Shown: positions 33,253 to 46,185, numbered from the stretch's first letter. The stretch: 64,000 nt of DNA from Pomacea canaliculata (GCF_003073045.1 NC_037600.1:13907188-13971187); one strand, 5' to 3'. Numbers and translations: made by a program. The notes: generated from the sequence alone by a model not told the origin.

Positions 33253-36200
33253 TTAGAAATCTTTGTACTTTTGGTATTGCTGACTTAGCAGTTTTGTGAT
33301 CTCTTCGCACAGAACCTTCCACTTTGCTCCATCTCTTTCTTCGTCCACCTTGTCAGGGTGATAGTGGGTAACGGCCTTCAGGTACAGCTTCTTCAACACC
33401 TCTTGATCCTCAAAGGCGGCGTTTTCATCGCACTTGTGTTTGGGGTTTTTAGGGGGATGAGTCGCATAGACGTATTTCAAAAAGTCATATTTCGAGGACT
33501 TGGTGAATTTTTCGTTCAGTTTGTCAAGGTCGTCTTTGATTTCCTTCATGATTGACTCTCGCTTTCTCAGCTTCTCTAGGTCGTCTGCCCATTCTTCTTC
33601 CTGCTGGTAATGCCGCAGTATGGTTTGTGCAGATAAATACCATTCTGTAGGAGGCAGAGAAAATGACAAGCTGTAATGACTGATTTTTCATGGTTTGTTC
33701 AAGTATCATTACTCCACATAATAGATGTTTAGATACAAGTATTGCCTTTAATAATTCTTTAAAAATCATTTCTGTAGTCGAAGTCTATCGCAAACTTATT
33801 TTAAAAGTGTCTGGATTAATACAAATCATTTTTGTATTTATCTTTCTCGAAGATGATGTAAATTTTAGCAGTATAGAGTAATGCGAATTTTATCCTCCTC
33901 ATGTGTTTTACACAATGGACAAAGCAGATCATGAGACTGTCTTCTGTATAGATAATAATGAACAATAATATTAGACATACTCTAAATTCGACTAAACCTG
34001 TCAGAAAATAGTAATTTTAATTCATTTTTAAATCTTTAACAATACCTGGTATACCATAAGTAGAATATGAAGAAAAGCTCTCACTACTATTTATATGATC
34101 TGCCCATCCCTGACAGTTACAATCTGTCATTGCTTTGCCTATAAATAGACATACTTTGTGCTTCCCAATTTATTCCTACGAAATCAAGTTCCTCCCCCAA
34201 AATAACTTGATTCAAATATTAAATCTTCACTTTCCTTCACCCTTCACAACTAAATCCAAAAGCTTTTGTGAACATTACGCCATCAATGAATTAACTTTTG
34301 CTGGGTGCCTGTTTAATTTCTCATAAACTACAACATTTTCAGGGCGCCCATATAGACTCAAGAAGAGTTTTGAAGCAAGAAACATCTGTGCAATAATGAG
34401 CAATACATTACTCCCTCTCACTGCACTGCTTTGCGTAACCTCTAGCCTCTATGGAGTCAGAGAATTTTCGTGCGCCATAGGGGTACGAAAACGGTGCCAG
34501 TGTTCTAACCACCCGCTATTTCCCCCAGTATTAAGACGATGCTCGTTACAGCAAATTTTAGAATTGATATAAATGCAGGTCAAAGTCAGCAACGCATATT
34601 GCAGCAACAGAATTTTTTTCTGGCAGCTGGAAGGCAGGCAAGTAAATAAAAAATACTAGTATGAACGAAAACACGATAGACAGAAAGAGAAAAAAACCAA
34701 CAAAACGATGGATTAATGGTTAAATTAAGTTCTCGAGGGCTAAACACTTACCCTCGTTAAGACAGGTTCGAGGTACCATGACATTGATTAATTCAAAGGC
34801 TTTCATAAGATAGAGTTTGGCGTAGTACTTGAGTTTCAGTACCTGGAACATTCAGTTATCTGATTACTGGAACATACAGTCTACACCAAGATTAAAGACA
34901 GACCCGGCTGGTGACACACATCACGCTCAAACACTCGTGCAAATCAGTCCCAGTGGAAAATTTCACACGAGGCGATTCCCTACAGCTCACAAAATGCGAT
35001 CAACATCATCGATGCTTACCAGCGGTTCATGATAGCTTCCTCTGAAGGGGCGATAACTTCAACAATGATTTTCTTTGCAAAGAAACACATTTTATTACCT
35101 GTTGGCGTCTTGACGAATTTTGTGGTGGGCGTGGATATTCAAGTATACTTCCACAGCAAGAAGACATTAACATTCCCACTTTACCTTGGCGTATACGCGA
35201 CCAAGGCTGTACAGGGCCATGGCCTCCAGTTCAAGGTCCCGTTCCCGAATCAGCAGAGCGGCATTGTGGTACCAGTCGATCACCTCCCACACCATGTTGA
35301 TGTTCAGGTCTTCTGTCTCGAATGTGATCATCTTCAGAATTTCGTCTCCTTTTCAAAAGAGTAGCAGAGAATGTGTAACTATTTGCTCTCTGGATAAAAA
35401 GATAGATAAACTAGGCTACATTCAGAATGACAATGAACTGGATGGATTTAAGAAAAAAAATAAATAAACATTGTAAAACGATTGTTTGCTCATATATGCT
35501 TATAGAAAGACCTCGAGAGGTAGAAAAGTAGCTTGTGATTAGCATTTGATTTGCTAAATGGATGTAATCCGATTACTTTAAAAGATATCTTTTTCAGTTA
35601 AGTAGCTCCTGTATAAAACCGTATATAATACCTATCATCAAGTCAGATAAACTTATTTCTTAGCGTTAACCTAAAATGCCAAATGTTTGATACACTGTAT
35701 AATTTCTGGAAAAGAACTTTATTTTCAAATCAGTCGTCCATAACAGGTAGCTCGCTTTCTCCAGGTCTTCTTACAAAATTCATACATACACAGCAGTGAT
35801 GTATCTTTAAAGAACGATAACGTTTCCATCGCTGGTTGTCTGCCCTGGCATCACAAGAGTAACACTAGTGTGCTTACCATTCGTGCGAGCCTGAATGGAC
35901 TCGGCCACGCATTTGCGGTCAAAGATCTCTTCCTCCAGCACACGGCACTCTTTCATGAGATCCTGGTCTGCCTTCCCCAGCCTCATGGCTTCGTTCAGAG
36001 GGAAGTTGCAGTCTCCCAGAAGACTCAAAGCTTTTCTAAAGTCGCGTTTTGTCAGTGCCGCCGAGGACCAAGAATAGTAAGTCTGTGCGATGGTGAAGTG
36101 TTCTTTAGCCTGCCACCATAAATGGGTTCATACTCATTAAGATTAATACTAATGATGCGAGTCTGTTTCAGCAGAGGGTTTGAATGAAATATTGTCTGTA

Positions 36201-39091
36201 AGATAATGTATATAATTTACCAGAGTGGCATCATGAAAAAGAAGTCCTAGCAGGGGCTGTAACTCCCACATTTTGCGCTCTTCGTTCTCATGTTTGTCCA
36301 CCCGTTGCTTGATGTCGCTCCAGCACTCGAGGGCGCTAGTTGTTAGGGAGGCTTGCCATTGAAGGTCACGTGACCTTCCCGATTTTTCAGCGTCCTATGA
36401 ACAATGTGACACAGGCCACGAATCACAGATATAAAACAAGTTTGACTCATGTTTATTACACAGAAAGAGACACAAAAACACAACCTAGACAAAAAACATA
36501 GCACATAAGACACTGTCACGGACACCGGGTCTCTCTCTACACACACACACAACGTCCGTACGCGTTCTTTCAACACACAGAGCAACGATTGCGTGAGGCT
36601 GTTAATAATGATGTTAACAAGTTGCTGAATGGCTCAGGATTCACACACTTCAAGACACATATGCATAAATGATAATCCGCCTCAACACAATATCCTATCG
36701 GCGGAACACAGTTATCGGCACATGCAATGTTTACAATCCGGGGCCTTCCTCGATCAATCAGACTTAAATAACTCTTAATCTTAATTCTTAATCCTAACCT
36801 CCACTATTAATCTCAATTCTTATCATGTCGTTAATAATCGCACCAGCAGTCATTTAGTACTTTACTCACAGATCTCATTTACATTTTGTTGGCGACAAGA
36901 AGCGACTGTACACACAGTTCACACGGTACACACAGTCTACACACTGCTGGGCGCTTCACCGCAAGCGAAAAGTTCAGATCTAGACGAATCGTCGATCACA
37001 AAGGCGCTACCTACCACAATCGCCCGTACACAGAGGAAAAAAGAAACCTTGGCTAGGCAAGGAATCACTTCTAGCATCTACGCTCACATTAACACTCACA
37101 CGACATCCTTCCACTCTCATGTCAGCCGATGTCGTCTGCGTCCCTCGCTTTTTCGCTAGAGTGATCTCCCTTTCCTCGCTGACGCTCTCACTCACCAATA
37201 CATGTTATTTACCATTGTAATTTACAAACAGCGAAGGGATTAAACTAACTTTAAAACATGGAGACACGGAGTAACAGACGCACAATATAGAAACACACAT
37301 AAACATAAAGCGACACAAACATAGAGACAGGAAACACATAAAAAAGAAACAAAAAGATACAAAAGTAATAAATGCTGTAATAAACACAGAAAGGAACAAA
37401 ATCACAAAGACCCACTACACTAGGCCCAAACAAGGAAAAAAAGACATCACAGACTTAAAGACCCACAAAACAAATTACACTGAGACACAAACAAGAGAGG
37501 CGAGGTTACCAACAGGACGATATACAAGCCAACTATTTTTTCATTTTATTATACACTTGTCGCCCGTTTAGTGGTTAAAACACTCGCTTGTCACCACTGC
37601 AGTGAGAAACCCCGGGTTCAGACTCTCACTGTATGTGACACCTGTCCGCAGGGATGGTCTCTGGGTACTCATGTTTCCTCCTTCCTTACCCTCCCCCCTC
37701 CCCAACCTTAGTGTGAAATCACCTCAAGGTGGAAGCACTTACCGACTGAATACACCAACCAACCAGCATTACAAAACGAGGCTTTCTTTGTAAGACGATT
37801 TCATGAGCAACGAAGCACAGTAATAATAATAACAAACACAATAATACTGCGCATATATATGTAGAGAGAGATCTATAAATTACCTTGAAATGTTTCAGAG
37901 CCTGCTTGAAGTGATAGAACACAATCTTATCTTCCACATCCGGAAGCGCCATCTTGGTTTTTGCTAACTTCCAGGACGCCATGGCGATGTTCTTGTATGC
38001 TGAGGATCTGTATTTTAACAAACATTTCTACCTGAGCACATTTCCTGGCTAAAAAGGGGGATAATCTTACTTTTGGCTCTCTTACTTGAGCAAAGCGAGT
38101 TGTCTCTTTCTTGCCTGTTGTACCGGTTAAACCGAGTCTTAGAAAAGTGGAGATTGTGTGTGGGACCATGCAGTGGGTCAAATTTACAGTCAAATGCATC
38201 GAAGGGTGTCTTACAACACGACCTCAAGATCTGTAACACTACCATGTGTCCTACACCATACCACGCACACAGAGAGGGAGAGAGGAAAATATACACACAA
38301 ACACACACGCAGCCCTACATACATAGAGGGTAGAAAGAGAATGTTTTCTACCTGTCGGCGGCATCCTGTGCACGATCAAGGGCTCTGCTGTACAGGTTGA
38401 CTGCCTGCTGAAGGCGCTCGATCTGAAGAAGTGGCGACAGTCCTTCTGTAGACTTGTATACTACGTTACCTTCATTTCGCCATTTTGTCGATTCGGATAG
38501 CCTCACCTTCGCACATATTAACAAAATATATGGCTACGATAAAAATTGTTTTTCCTTACGTCTAATGTATGAAGCTGGACAATCAAAGGTCGAGACTTCT
38601 GTACCCAAACACACGTGGTGCAACTCATGGCATTTCAAATTCATGGTCGGTTTATTTAGTAAGAAAGTGCTTCCACCTTGAGGTAATTCCGCATTATGTG
38701 AAGGGGAGGAGAGGGAGTGGGAGAAATCCGGAGTACCCGGAGAAAATCCCTGACTCCAAACCCTGCCAACAGGTGTCATATACAGAGAGTGAATACGAAG
38801 GATCAAACAAATAAAATTAAACAAACATTATTCCAGACTTTCTTTATATGTATCAGACTTAGCTCTGCGTTTCGAACAATTGATGTTGTACCGCTTCAGC
38901 CAGTAGACCAAGAGTTTGAATCCCTACACATCGGATCTCTTGATATGAATAGTCAGAGGTCAACAGGAGACAAACCAGAGGAGAAAACAAGTAGACACGG
39001 AAGAGTGAGAGTCAGTATAATTAAAAGTGTGATGTACATACCGAAACAGTTAAAAACTAATGAGCCTGAAACTTACCTTGGTTCCAGCCAT
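33253..39091 (-). CDS. TPR-like/J-domain protein, tandem copy 4 (complete, 448 aa)
   Basis: Exons (minus): 39077-39091 (MAGTK), 38352-38506, 37884-38007, 36221-36394, 35878-36109, 35185-35348, 34752-34842, 33253-33644. Phases are consistent, giving 448 residues. Domain order is as in copy 2: a helical TPR-like region to about residue 318, a coiled coil (LEKLRKRESIMKEIKDDLDK), then the J-like domain with KKLYLKAVTHYHPDKVD (HPD about 414-416) and WKVLCEEITKLLSQQYQ. It is close to copies 1-3 in coding and even intron sequence, so these duplications are young. The 3' flank matches copy 5, not copies 2 and 3. A minus-strand AATAAA sits at 33043-33048. Intron 3 carries an unclassified insertion and a SINE. 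Confidence 0.87.
36511..37210. other. unclassified insertion in intron 3 of copy 4
   Basis: About 0.7 kb present in copy 4 but not at the matching place in copy 3, where the AC-rich tract continues. It begins near TGTCACGGACACCGGG and ends near CAATACATGTTATTTACC. Composition is more even in GC than the surrounding intron. No terminal repeats or target duplication could be fixed by eye because the flanks are low complexity. A mobile element is likely; its class is unknown. Confidence 0.35.
37552..37765 (+). repeat. tRNA-derived SINE in intron 3 of copy 4
   Basis: Best-preserved copy of the family: a CCGTTTAGTGGTTAAAACAC head (A-box-like), CCGGGTTCAGACTC (B-box-like), a CCTGTCCGCAGGGATGG block, and TCACCTCAAGGTGGAAGCAC near the end. 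Orthologous to 22660-22860 in copy 3. Confidence 0.68.
38630..38790 (-). repeat. inverted SINE in intron 1 of copy 4
   Basis: Reverse complement of the SINE 3' half: GTGCTTCCACCTTGAGGTAA, a GGAGTACCCGGAGAAAATC block and CCAACAGGTGTCATATACA. Orthologous to 24235-24440 in copy 3. Confidence 0.55.
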
Positions 39092-39590
39092 TCTCAAAAT
39101 TTCCTTCACAGTGCACAGACTGAGATTTACACATGTAGACTGCTATTCCCCGATTTTCTGTCTTGTGAGTCAGCGCTTTCTTTATCTTAGCGATTTTCTT
39201 TTCAGGTTCTTGGAAATCGTGATACCGAAAATTAGGTTATCAGAAAAAAGGCTTTGATATTTATGAATAAAAGCTTTCTACCAGATTGTTGGCCAATAAC
39301 TCGTCCCCCGTCTTTTACTCCTTCAGCAGCGTCGGCAGGTGTTATCGGGGGCAACTACTGTGCTCTCTCTCTTATTCTGTGATGAGTTTTGTCTTTTCCA
39401 CAGGTCCCCAGCGATTCACAGCAGATTCGTGGTATTAAAATGTAAACAAGATTTTCGTTTCTTAAGATCCTCTGACTAAGAACAGAGTGTTAGAGGATTT
39501 TGTGTCGGGAATAGGGTTAGAAGGTCGCAGTGTTAAAAAATGTCTTACTTCTTCGGCTGTCTGCCGCCTGTCCTAATCAGACACTTGTGT
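39092..39590 (-). promoter_or_regulatory. 5' flank of copy 4, conserved with copy 3
   Basis: Matches 25264-25760 (see that entry for the shared blocks). Includes a CT-rich tract near 39365-39380. No TATA box was recognised. Confidence 0.45.
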
Positions 39591-41054
39591 GTGTCCTGGT
39601 TGATAGCATAGCCTACTTGATGCGACCACTTGTCGCGAACTCTTGGGGAAGAGCACTTGGAGATGGTCAGAGGTTGTGATTTTTCGTTACCTTTCGTCAC
39701 CTACACTCTCGATACCTCTACCAAATCACGTCGTCATTTAACGTGTGCAACTATACTAAATTATTTATCACACCTTTAATTAGCTCGAGGGCCCATGCAC
39801 GCATAAACCCAATGAACAATTCAGGGTAATTTAGTACATTAAAGAAAGTTATTAATTACCGAGATAATTCAAACATTTACAGAAAAGTAATAAATATAAA
39901 AATATGGTCGTTATCTAGGTGTCCCGTATTCTCTTATCCCTAGTCCAGATATCGTGAGCCACTAAATCTCTAATATTAACACTAATTACCACACACCGCA
40001 CTCTCACTAGTCTAGCACACACTCGCCACTTATCTCGACCCACCAAAAGTCTCGTGCACGCGGAGGCCCCTCCTTCGTTGGACGTCCTGGAATTCGCTGA
40101 TGTCCTTCGTCGATCGTGAGGCCTTCTTTCTCTAGCGCAGAGACTCTCGCACTGTCTTGGGTCTACCACGTGACTTCCTCTTGGCGTCCTTTTTTACTCA
40201 AGGGACACGCCTTGACACGCTGACTGCCGTATGTAAAAGGCCGTGCCGCCCCCCATTCGTCGGTCGGTTTGTCCACGCGTACGCTTTTCTCGTGGATAGA
40301 ACAGAAGCATAAACCCACACTACAGCCCTTTTACTAGTTATCACGTGACAACACTACAGACGTGTTCGTAGTAATATTTTAGCAGCAAATGCAGCGCTCG
40401 TAATTAAAACTGTGTGCATATTTTTTCGTTCATTTGGTCCACGTCCACCGCGAGTTCTATACCCGTTTATTTTGGTGTTGTACTCCAAAATCTGTATGCA
40501 AGGAGCTCCGTTAGCCAACCGTTCTGACATTTTCCCACTTAGTTGGTTTTATCCATTCTTTACACAACTGAGCACCATTATTACTTTCAAGAACTCATGA
40601 GTACAGAAAAGTATGCTCTATTTTGCCTTTAACAGGTTCATGCATGTACACATGACATACACAACTGTAAACCTGTAATTTATTTTGTTAAATTAATTTA
40701 TTTTGTAAAAACATAGGTAAAACACATAAACAAATATTTTAAGTGTACACATTTCTTCGCTCACCATGCTACACTATACAGAATTCTTGTTTGCAGCGAT
40801 TCTAATTGTAGCCTGACATTTTGGTGACAAAAGATCCATGGTCAGATCCACAAGGTCAGAAATTTTATAGTTCATTATATTTGAGTGCATAAATGGAAAT
40901 AAACGATTGAAAAACCAACTGCGCAACAGGACCATAAGTTATAATCTTGAAAAGGCCTTCGTTGCTGACTTATTAGCACACTCTATACTCTATAGTTTAT
41001 CTACACTAATTTAGCTGAACATTTCATCGCTGTGGAGAGCTCCAGATCGCAAGT
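39591..41054. other. intergenic spacer between copies 4 and 5
   Basis: No supported gene. 39900-40340 is relatively GC-rich on a minus-strand reading and could be part of a mobile element, but I found no ends. 40492-40556 matches 31545-31600 downstream of copy 4 (TATGCAAGGAG, then CCA..CGTTC, then CACT.AGTTGGTTT). 40890-41054 matches 33055-33252, so copies 4 and 5 share their 3' flank. Confidence 0.5.
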
Positions 41055-41599
41055 CTATGGCTCTGTGCGGAAATTGTTAAGGTTGACAAAGAAATCTTTG
41101 TACTTTTGGTATTGCTGACTTAGCAGTTTTGTGATCTCTTCGCACAGAACCTTCCACTTTGCTCCATCCTTTTCTTCGTCCACCTTGTCAGGATGATAAT
41201 GGACCACGGCCTTCAGGTACAGCTTCTTCAACACCTCTTTGTCTTCAAAGGCGGCGTTTTCATCCAACTTGTGGTTGGGGTTTTTAGGGGGATGTGTCGC
41301 GTAGATGTATTTCAAGAAATCGGATTGGGAGGACATGGCGAATTTTTCGGTTAGTTTGTCAAGGTCGTCTTTGATTTCCTTCATGATGGAATCCCGCTCT
41401 TGCTGCTTCTTCAACTCGTCCGCCTGGACTTGCTCCTGCTGGTATTGCTGCATTGTGATGTAAGCGAACAGATACCATTCTGAGGGAGGCAAAGGAAATG
41501 TCAAATTGTTAGTCTCTGGTTCTCGCAAAAGATTTGTATAGCGGGGGGGGGGTGTTGAATAAAAAAGAATGGCAGAGAACTTAATAAAGATATAGCGAA

Positions 41600-41666
<67 letters not shown>

Positions 41667-44600
41667 AAATATGGTAAGAAATTTCTATGATGTAAATGTA
41701 ATCTTAAAAATAGCCAAACGATTGTTAAGTTTAAATTCCAAATGAACAGAAGCTTGGAAAAACAGGAAGTAAATGGGATAAGAGATACAAAGAAAAGAAG
41801 TTTAGAAAATTATCACAAAACTGTGAATTTTCAACTGGAAATCAATGATCAAATTAATGCCAACTTAAAATTTTGACAAATTATTTTGAAATTGTGAGGC
41901 AAGTTAGAAAGTGAAGTCTGTGTAGTAGCCAGCTTGATTACAGGAACAATCCACATATCGCTGCTTGTTGCTGGCCTTCGTCCTCTTATGTCATACTTGC
42001 CTAGATATTTATTTGGCGGAAGGAAAGGCACTTAAGAGAACCAGAGAGAACCATTAAGCATTTTCTGTTTCCGAGGCTAATGGCACTGTGGTCAGTGGGA
42101 ACGCTTGTGCAAATGGTTCTCGGCTAACACTGTCAAGCCTGGGATTAATATCACAACCGCTTACCCTCGTTAAGACAATTCCGAGGTGCCATGCTGTTGA
42201 CCAATTCAATGGTCTTCATCAAACATGTCTTGGCATAGGACTTGAGATGCAATACCTGCAAATATTGTATTGATGCTATGGGCGATTGTTTAGAACATAC
42301 AGTCTAAAACAACAGTAAGAAGAGCTATGAAGGTAAGCTTTAACGTATAGGAAGACAGAAGAGTTAGAAAAACTCAGGTTTTATTATATACACCACTTTC
42401 AATACATAGACCATCAGGTATGACTTATATAAAATAATTATAGAAATTAGGGCAATTTCATTGCATGGCAATAAAATGTAAGAAATCATGCAACGTAGCC
42501 CCAGATGCTTTTATTTCACGTGCGCCTTCTATGAAGCAGCTCACTTCCGAAGGAGACAATTTATTAAATTTTGTTTGTGGGTCATGCGTACCAGAACACA
42601 AAGACAACAATGTCGCCACTTTACCTTGGCATATACGAGACCCAGGGCGCTCAAGGCCATTGCCTCCAGTTCGAGGTCACGTTCCCGGGTCAGCAGAGCC
42701 GCGTTGCGGTACCAGTCTACCACCTCCCACACCATGTTGATGTCCAGGTTCTCTGTCCCTGTCGTGATCATCTTCAGAATTGCGTCCCCTGTAGACCAAA
42801 GTAGCAGTAGATGAATGTATGACTACCTGCCCTTTCGAAGTTCACCAGTGAAGTGATTCATGAAGACAAACTGAACCGGAGTGATCGAGGATAAGAAGGA
42901 GAAAGAAGAGAAAAGGGAATATTTTGTCCTGTTAACGCAAGTCAAACACTAGCTGCTCACCGTTCACTCGGGCCTGGATGGACTCGGCCACGCACTTCTG
43001 GTCAAAGATCTCTGCCTCCAGCACCTGACACTCTCTCGTGAGGTCTCGGTCTGCCCTCCCCAGTCTCATGGCCTCGTTGAGTGGCAAACTGCACTCTCCC
43101 AGAAGACCCAAAGCTTTTCTAAAGTCGCGTTTGATCAGTGCTGTCAGGGCCCATGTAAAATAAATTTGTGCGATGCCCAGCTGTTCTTTCGCCTAAAATC
43201 GCAAAAAAAAGAATCGTGTTGGTTTGGTGTATATTTCTCTGTAACATGTTGATCTTTAATGTTTGTTTTCTGCGCTCTATGGTGTTGTATTTGGATTTAA
43301 ATGATAGAAAACAAATCTACTTAATATCATAATTGACTCCAGTGATGTGGCAAATCGATTGTTGACGATGAAGTCACAGTTTGTATCCCAGTTAATATAC
43401 TCATAACCAGAAGACATGTTTTGTTTACCAGAGTGGCTCCGTGGAAAAGGAGTCCTAGCAGGGGCTGTAACTCCCAGACTTTGTACTCATCGTTCTCGTG
43501 GTCATCGAGTCGTCGCTTTACGTCGCTCCAGCATTCAAGGGCGCTAACTGTCAGCGCCGCTAGCCATTGGCTTTCACGATCCCTTCCAGACTTTTCTGCG
43601 TCCTTTAGGACAATGTCACACACACACACATTCACGAAAAACAGTCATTTTTAGTACATCGATTGGTAAACATGACCAAAAAAAAAAAAAACCCGAACAA
43701 GGCACAACCCTGTACGGCAGGAAAGTATAAAAAAAAAAATCACGGAAAGAGTATAAAATACACTTTAGGATTATAATACATGCAGACATAAATTGACTAA
43801 AAAACTAGTTCTTCCAGTCTGTCGATGGTACTGGTGATCTAGCTTCCTTCTTACCAAAAAACAATCAATAATCCCTTGCTTAAAACATTTAATAAAACTG
43901 CCATATTAGAGCCCCAGTTTTGTTTCCAGTTACTGACTAGTCATTTCAGCATTTTACATCTTCTCCAAAGAAGTCCACATTGCCCCTTTAAGTAAAGACC
44001 TCTAAGTAAAAGAAAACGCTCATGCAACAAAATGCAAAGTATAATTACATTTAAAACAGTATTATAGGCCACAGACCGCAAATAAATCTATAACTGACCT
44101 TAAAATATTTCAGGGCCTCCTTGAAGTGATATAACACAATTTTCTCGTCCACATTCAGAAGCTCCATCTTGGCTTTTGCAAGCCTCCAGGACGCCATGGC
44201 GATGTTCTTGCACGCTGAAGATCTGTATTTGAGCAAACACAAAAGAGGGGGAGATAATGTCCTGTAGGTAGCGCTCTCACCGATTGCTCTTCAGTCAAAC
44301 TAGTCACCTGTGTAGTACCTGTGGGTGATTCTGTCGGTGGGTGAAGGGTGGTAGGGCTAGTGAGTCCATTTTTAGAGTAATACTGGATCTGACGTCACGA
44401 GGTAAACGTTAGAGAGTTTGTGATTCATGACGCGTAGGGAAGACGCGTACTGCAACGGGTAGGGCCCGCCTCTAAGCGTACCCGTTCGGAGAAAGCGATT
44501 GCGATTAAGCGACGGGAGCGCGAATGCACGGGGAAGTAACTGCATAGACAATTTTTTTGCCTCTGAAAGTAAAATAAAAATATGCAAATGCTAGTAGTGA

Positions 44601-46185
44601 CCAGGGATAACCAGTACAATTTAATTTCAAAATTTCTCAGCATTTCATTCCTGACCCACTATAATTCCTAAGAATAATAAACTATTACACAATCAAAACT
44701 TGTTAAATGAAAATGCTACAAAAGATGAAATTGCTTATGGTTACTGCTTAAATTATGGCATAACTGTAATAGTATATACAGAACAACATAACAAAATAAT
44801 ATATATACATAATTAAAAAACATAAATATTACAACTGTATAATAAATAAAAAATTAATAACATAAAGAAATAATTTTTGCCTATGGTATGAAATATTTAT
44901 TCAAGAGTTATAGATAGTTGTTCCTATTGCTCTATAATAGTACTAAGAAATATTTAACGGTTATTTTTGGGATAGATAACTAATGATGAAGAAAATTATA
45001 ATTATTATCTTTAACAGTTTTATCTCATCATTAAATAACTTTACACGAAAAGTGTCTGAGCAAGTCTTGTACATACGATTGAATAGACATAAACCAGCGA
45101 TTGCATGCATGGTCGTTTTTCACTGCTTTAACTTCATAAACAAGCAGCTTAGTTTGATTTCCAGCATATATTATGATTGCAGAAGATTTAAATATTATAA
45201 ACAGTTGAAATTATATTGACTATCCTTGCAAAAAAAGCTGAAATAAAGCGAACAATTTACACGTTCTGGTCACAACCGCTAGACTCCAATCTACCCGTCG
45301 CGCCGTGTAGCTGTACGGCTGGCTGTGGCAGAAGTGATGACGTAGCACGCAAGTTCCCGTGACGCTACACGTTGCCGTCCCCGTACGCGTCGCGCCAGCG
45401 CTGAGTCTCCAACTCTCAACTCTCAAACTCTCTACAACCTTGGGCTACACTCAAGCCTTTACCGCGTGGGGGCTAGATAAACCATGTTGTCAACTTTAAC
45501 CCAGGATGACCACTTCAACCTTTACGTCTAAATGACAGAAAATCGGTTACCGTAGACAAAGGAAAGCAAGTTTTTATAAAACCTGCAAGTGGAAGTTCGA
45601 AACAAACATGTCGAATGCTGTTTGCTTTTGCTAATCACTTGTTTGCGCAACCAAGAAAAGTTATTTCCCTTTGCGTTCGAAGTGATTTTGTCAACAAAAA
45701 CATAACATTTGCTGTTATATGGCAGTTTTAAAGGTGTGAGAGAGGGAATGTGTGAGAGAAAATGAGAGAGAATTTTCCTACCTGTCGACGGCATCCTGGG
45801 CGAGATCGAGTGCTCTGCTGTACAGGTTGACAGCCCGTTGCAGACGCTCACTCTGAAGAACCGGTGACAGTCCCTCCGTCGACTTGTAAACAGCGTTACC
45901 TTCATTCCTCCATTTCACCGACTCGGACAGTTGGACCTTTGCAAACATTAACGCATGATATCACTGCCAAGGCTGAAACTCTTCTTCTCTACACACAAAT
46001 TCCTTCAATTATGATTAATGTTTTTAATTACCACATTCTTGCTTTCTTCATATAACAACGTCGAAAAGCGAGGAGGTACGAGTGGTAGGGTAGGGTAGAA
46101 AGACAAGAAGAGAGTGAAAGACTTGACTATTCTAAGAAAGATGAAATAAATGAATTAGCCTGGAACTTACTCGTCTGCCAGCCAT
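41055..46185 (-). CDS. TPR-like/J-domain protein, tandem copy 5 (complete, 459 aa, most diverged)
   Basis: Exons (minus): 46171-46185 (MAGRR), 45782-45936, 44099-44222, 43429-43602, 42961-43192, 42625-42788, 42165-42255, 41055-41479. Exon lengths match the other copies except a longer last exon, giving 459 residues and a C-terminal tail DFFVNLNNFRTEP. The intron 3 donor is GTCAGT. The J-like domain has KKLYLKAVVHYHPDKVD and WKVLCEEITKLLSQQYQ with HPD intact. Coding sequence is clearly more diverged (for example VKRRLDDHENDEYKV in exon 4, LGECSLPLNEAMRLGRADRD in exon 5), and most introns do not align with the other copies. This makes it the oldest branch and useful as an outgroup. No frame break is seen. 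The helical N-terminal two thirds suggest a protein-protein scaffold; a chaperone partner role is inferred only. Confidence 0.87.
41601..41663. repeat. (GT)n(GA)n microsatellite
   Basis: Seven GT units run into about 24 GA units within intron 7 of copy 5. A pure tract, so probably polymorphic. Confidence 0.95.

Noticed and set aside
44390-45480. GC-rich patches with inverted-looking CGTACCCG/CGTACGCG motifs in intron 2 of copy 5, suspected transposon ends
   Set aside because: No consistent terminal repeat or target duplication could be found by eye.
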